DNA of 64,000 bases. Origin: Diabrotica undecimpunctata (taxonomy: Eukaryota; Arthropoda; Insecta; Coleoptera; Chrysomelidae). A program made the position numbers and the translations under genes. A model generated the notes under the pieces. It saw nothing but the letters and a program-made list of their open reading frames with translations. It ran no database searches and was not told the DNA's origin. Each line of letters starts with the position of its first letter. The stretch's first letter is position 1. The stretch spans positions 123,771,961 to 123,835,960 of the forward strand of contig NC_092803.1 of assembly GCF_040954645.1 (NCBI RefSeq), written 5' to 3'. Below, in pieces: positions 61,478-64,000 of this stretch.

Positions 61478-64000
61478 TTATTCAATCTCTTCATGATATT
61501 GAAAAATGTCGTTGATATGAAATATGCCTCTTAGTCTGTTCTCTGCATCTATTAACACATAACTATTTAGTCCATTCTGATTTTCAATTGTATATGGACC
61601 TTCAAACATTGGTTGTAATTTCTTACAACGGTTTTCTTTAACATTACTTTTTCTAAGTGAACGAATTAACACTAGGTCTCCTTTTTGAAATGTGATTGGT
61701 TTTTTTATATTTCGATTTTGTCTTCTGATATATTTTTCAGCTTTCCTCCTAATTCGGTTATTCACTTTCTGCATTACTTGTTCTAACATATCCTGATTAT
61801 ATTCACTAATCCACTTTCTGTTTCCTATATGGCCAAACATTAAATATTCTGGTACTTCCTCTGTATTCAAATTATGTGTATTATTCAAAAAATATTCTAC
61901 TTGTGGTATATGTTGCTGCCAAGTTTCATGTTGGTTTTGGCACAGTATCCTTAAATATTTTATAACTTCTTTAATATATCTTTCTGCAGGATTTGCCTGA
62001 GGATGTCTGATACTTGTAAAATGAATGTTGATTCCCTTTTTCTCACAAAATGTCCGAAATTTTTGGTTGTTAAAATATGTAGCATTATCTATTATGCAAT
62101 TTCTAAATGGTCCTATTTCTTCGAAAAATTGATTAATATATAATTTTAATGTTTTAACATTTGTTCTGGAGCAGGGATATAGTTTAATAAATTTTGTATA
62201 TAAATCAACTATCACTAGTATATGCTTTTTTCCTGTTGGACTGAGAACTAAATTTGAAATAAAATCCATGGAAACTGTATTTAGTTTTTCATATACAACA
62301 TTAGATTTATATGTGTTCTGGTTTTTGAAATTCTTTTCTTTGTTTAGTTGACATATTGGGCATTGGGTAGTAATTTCCTTTGCTATACTTATGTCATTCT
62401 TTGCAAAATAATTGTCCCTAAATAGCATCCATAGCTTTCTTGAACCAATATGCATATAATTGTTATGTAAATTTTTCAATATTTTCTTTGCTAAAGTTCT
62501 AGTTATTACATATACTTCTATGCCATTTATTATTTTATAATATACCCCATCTTTCCTAAGGACTTTTTGTTTTTCACTCAAATTGATCTGATCTCTTATA
62601 ATTTCTTCTTTAGAATATAATCCAGTACTTTCTACTAAATGATTTAATCCAATTTTTATTGTTCGCTGCCCTTTTTGTGATGTATTTTCTAACCTTGATA
62701 AAGCATCTGCCACTATATTGGATTTTCCAGAAATGTATTTGATTTCAAAGCAGTATTCACTAAGTATTAGACTCCACCGATGTATTCTACTGTTTCCATA
62801 TTTGTTATTTAATATAGACGTTAAAGCTTGGTGATCTGTTTCTATTGTAAATTCATTACCCAACAAATAAAATCTTAATTTTGTGACACAGTGTATTATA
62901 CTTGCTAGTTCTAATTCTGAAACTGAGTAACCCTTTTCATGTGGCTTTGTGATTCTTGAAATGAATTGTATTGGGTATTCGACCCCATCATGTATTTGTA
63001 ATAATACCCCTGATAATCTCTCTATTGATGCATCTGTTCTTAGTATGAATGGCTGTGTATAGTCAGGATAGTATATTTTCAAATTTGACAGAAAAATGTT
63101 TTTAATTTCTTGGAATGCTAGTTCTCTTCTCTGATCCCATCTCCATTTTACACCTTTTCTCAGTAGTTCAAGTAATGGAATTTCTTTTATACTTAGATCT
63201 GGTATCATCCTTTTATAATAATTAATTATTCCAATAAATCCTCTTAAAGTTCTTAAATTGTGTGGTGTTTTATATTCCTGAATGACTTGTGTCCGTTCTG
63301 GATCCATTTCGATTCCCTTAGTGTTAAGTTTATAACCTAGATATATGACTTCTTTTTGAAAAAATGTACATTTTTCTTGATTTATTTTTAGTCCCACTTT
63401 GTCTAATCTATTTATTATAATTTTTAGGTGTTTCTCATGATCTTCAGCCGTTTTAGAAAAAATTAATATATCATCAATGTAGTGAATTACAAAATGTTCA
63501 TATTGATCCAAAATATCATGAAGACATCTACATAGAGCACTGCAAGATGATTGAAGTCCAAATGGTACTACTTTGAATTGATATACTACTCCATCTATCT
63601 GAAATCCTGTATACTGTCTACTTTTTCTTTCTAGAGGTATTAACCAGAAACTATGCTGTAAATCGATTTTAGTGAAAAATGACATTCCTGTAATTCTTCC
63701 TAATATTCCATCTATACTCATTGGTGCTTCAAATTGCTTTTCAGTAATCTTGTTAATATTCCTTGCATCCAAACATAACCTGATTTCACCTGATCTTTTT
63801 CGTACTACTACTATGGGGTTAATAAAACGTGTGTCTGCCTTCTCAATGATTCCATCTTCTAACATATTATTAATTGTTTTGTTTACTTCTTCTCTGTATT
63901 TATATGGTATTGGGTATGATTTTGTTTTAAAATCTTTTTCTTCTTTAACTTTTATATTATGGATATAATTTTGTGCAATTCTATTTTCTTTATTGACAAG
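61478..64000 (-). CDS. A2 pol, RT to integrase, partial
   Basis: One frame stays open from the window edge to a stop at 61478, at least 840 codons, covering the RT (RLCLDARNINK, YIDDIL), RNase H (LRTDASIERLSGVL, ADALSRL), zinc-binding H/H/C/C region, integrase core (DFISNL, IIDNATYF, NPAERYIKEV) and a C-terminal GPYTIENQNG module ending HINDIFQYHEEIE. There are no stops or shifts in the visible part, so this is the most intact LTR element in the window. Protease and gag are off the window. Confidence 0.9.
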   Translation of the reverse strand, partial: LVNKENRIAQNYIHNIKVKEEKDFKTKSYPIPYKYREEVNKTINNMLEDGIIEKADTRFINPIVVVRKRSGEIRLCLDARNINKITEKQFEAPMSIDGILGRITGMSFFTKIDLQHSFWLIPLERKSRQYTGFQIDGVVYQFKVVPFGLQSSCSALCRCLHDILDQYEHFVIHYIDDILIFSKTAEDHEKHLKIIINRLDKVGLKINQEKCTFFQKEVIYLGYKLNTKGIEMDPERTQVIQEYKTPHNLRTLRGFIGIINYYKRMIPDLSIKEIPLLELLRKGVKWRWDQRRELAFQEIKNIFLSNLKIYYPDYTQPFILRTDASIERLSGVLLQIHDGVEYPIQFISRITKPHEKGYSVSELELASIIHCVTKLRFYLLGNEFTIETDHQALTSILNNKYGNSRIHRWSLILSEYCFEIKYISGKSNIVADALSRLENTSQKGQRTIKIGLNHLVESTGLYSKEEIIRDQINLSEKQKVLRKDGVYYKIINGIEVYVITRTLAKKILKNLHNNYMHIGSRKLWMLFRDNYFAKNDISIAKEITTQCPICQLNKEKNFKNQNTYKSNVVYEKLNTVSMDFISNLVLSPTGKKHILVIVDLYTKFIKLYPCSRTNVKTLKLYINQFFEEIGPFRNCIIDNATYFNNQKFRTFCEKKGINIHFTSIRHPQANPAERYIKEVIKYLRILCQNQHETWQQHIPQVEYFLNNTHNLNTEEVPEYLMFGHIGNRKWISEYNQDMLEQVMQKVNNRIRRKAEKYIRRQNRNIKKPITFQKGDLVLIRSLRKSNVKENRCKKLQPMFEGPYTIENQNGLNSYVLIDAENRLRGIFHINDIFQYHEEIE

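Overview
The window looks like a piece of an AT-rich insect nuclear genome, most likely a beetle or similar arthropod (inference from TE families; no host gene is complete enough to name a species). It is almost wholly made of transposable elements, their relics and long (TA)n microsatellites. No rRNA, tRNA, CRISPR or bacterial-style operon is visible.

Layout. 0-13 kb: a damaged gene fragment with a GCDTTSA motif and a cysteine-rich CXC-like tail, a Tc1/mariner-type transposon with unusually long inverted repeats, interleaved non-LTR reverse transcriptase (RT) relics, a decayed pogo/Tigger transposase, a MITE sitting inside (TA)n, and a 330-bp foldback. 13-19 kb: an old non-LTR element split by a nearly complete 4.15-kb non-LTR retrotransposon with a clean 13-bp target-site duplication. 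19-29 kb: a decayed Ty3/gypsy relic, then an 8.1-kb Ty3/gypsy element (family A, copy A1). 29-45 kb: a possible host exon, a second two-ORF non-LTR element, a Penelope-like relic, another mariner-type transposase, a foldback, a solo LTR with a nested non-LTR insertion, (TA)n islands, and a piggyBac-like element carrying a GC-rich nested element. 46-52.8 kb: a 1.94-kb DNA transposon of unclear class and a non-LTR element with two tandem 290-bp units at its 5' end. 53-64 kb: tandem 0.31-kb repeats, a Jockey-type fragment, a 4.9-kb Ty3/gypsy element (family B), and the 3' part of a second family A copy (A2) running off the window.

The strongest theme is that (TA)n tracts act as landing sites. 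Three LTR insertions from two families, plus one solo LTR of a third type, end exactly at ATAT or TATA inside (TA)n, and a MITE and a short non-LTR fragment are also bracketed by (TA)n. Both LTR families have a canonical -1 frameshift heptamer just before the gag stop, with pol in the -1 frame. Both complete LTR elements have a 5' LTR that is shorter than the 3' LTR by one internal block. Almost every coding region carries frameshifts or stops, so few if any of these elements are likely to be autonomous today.
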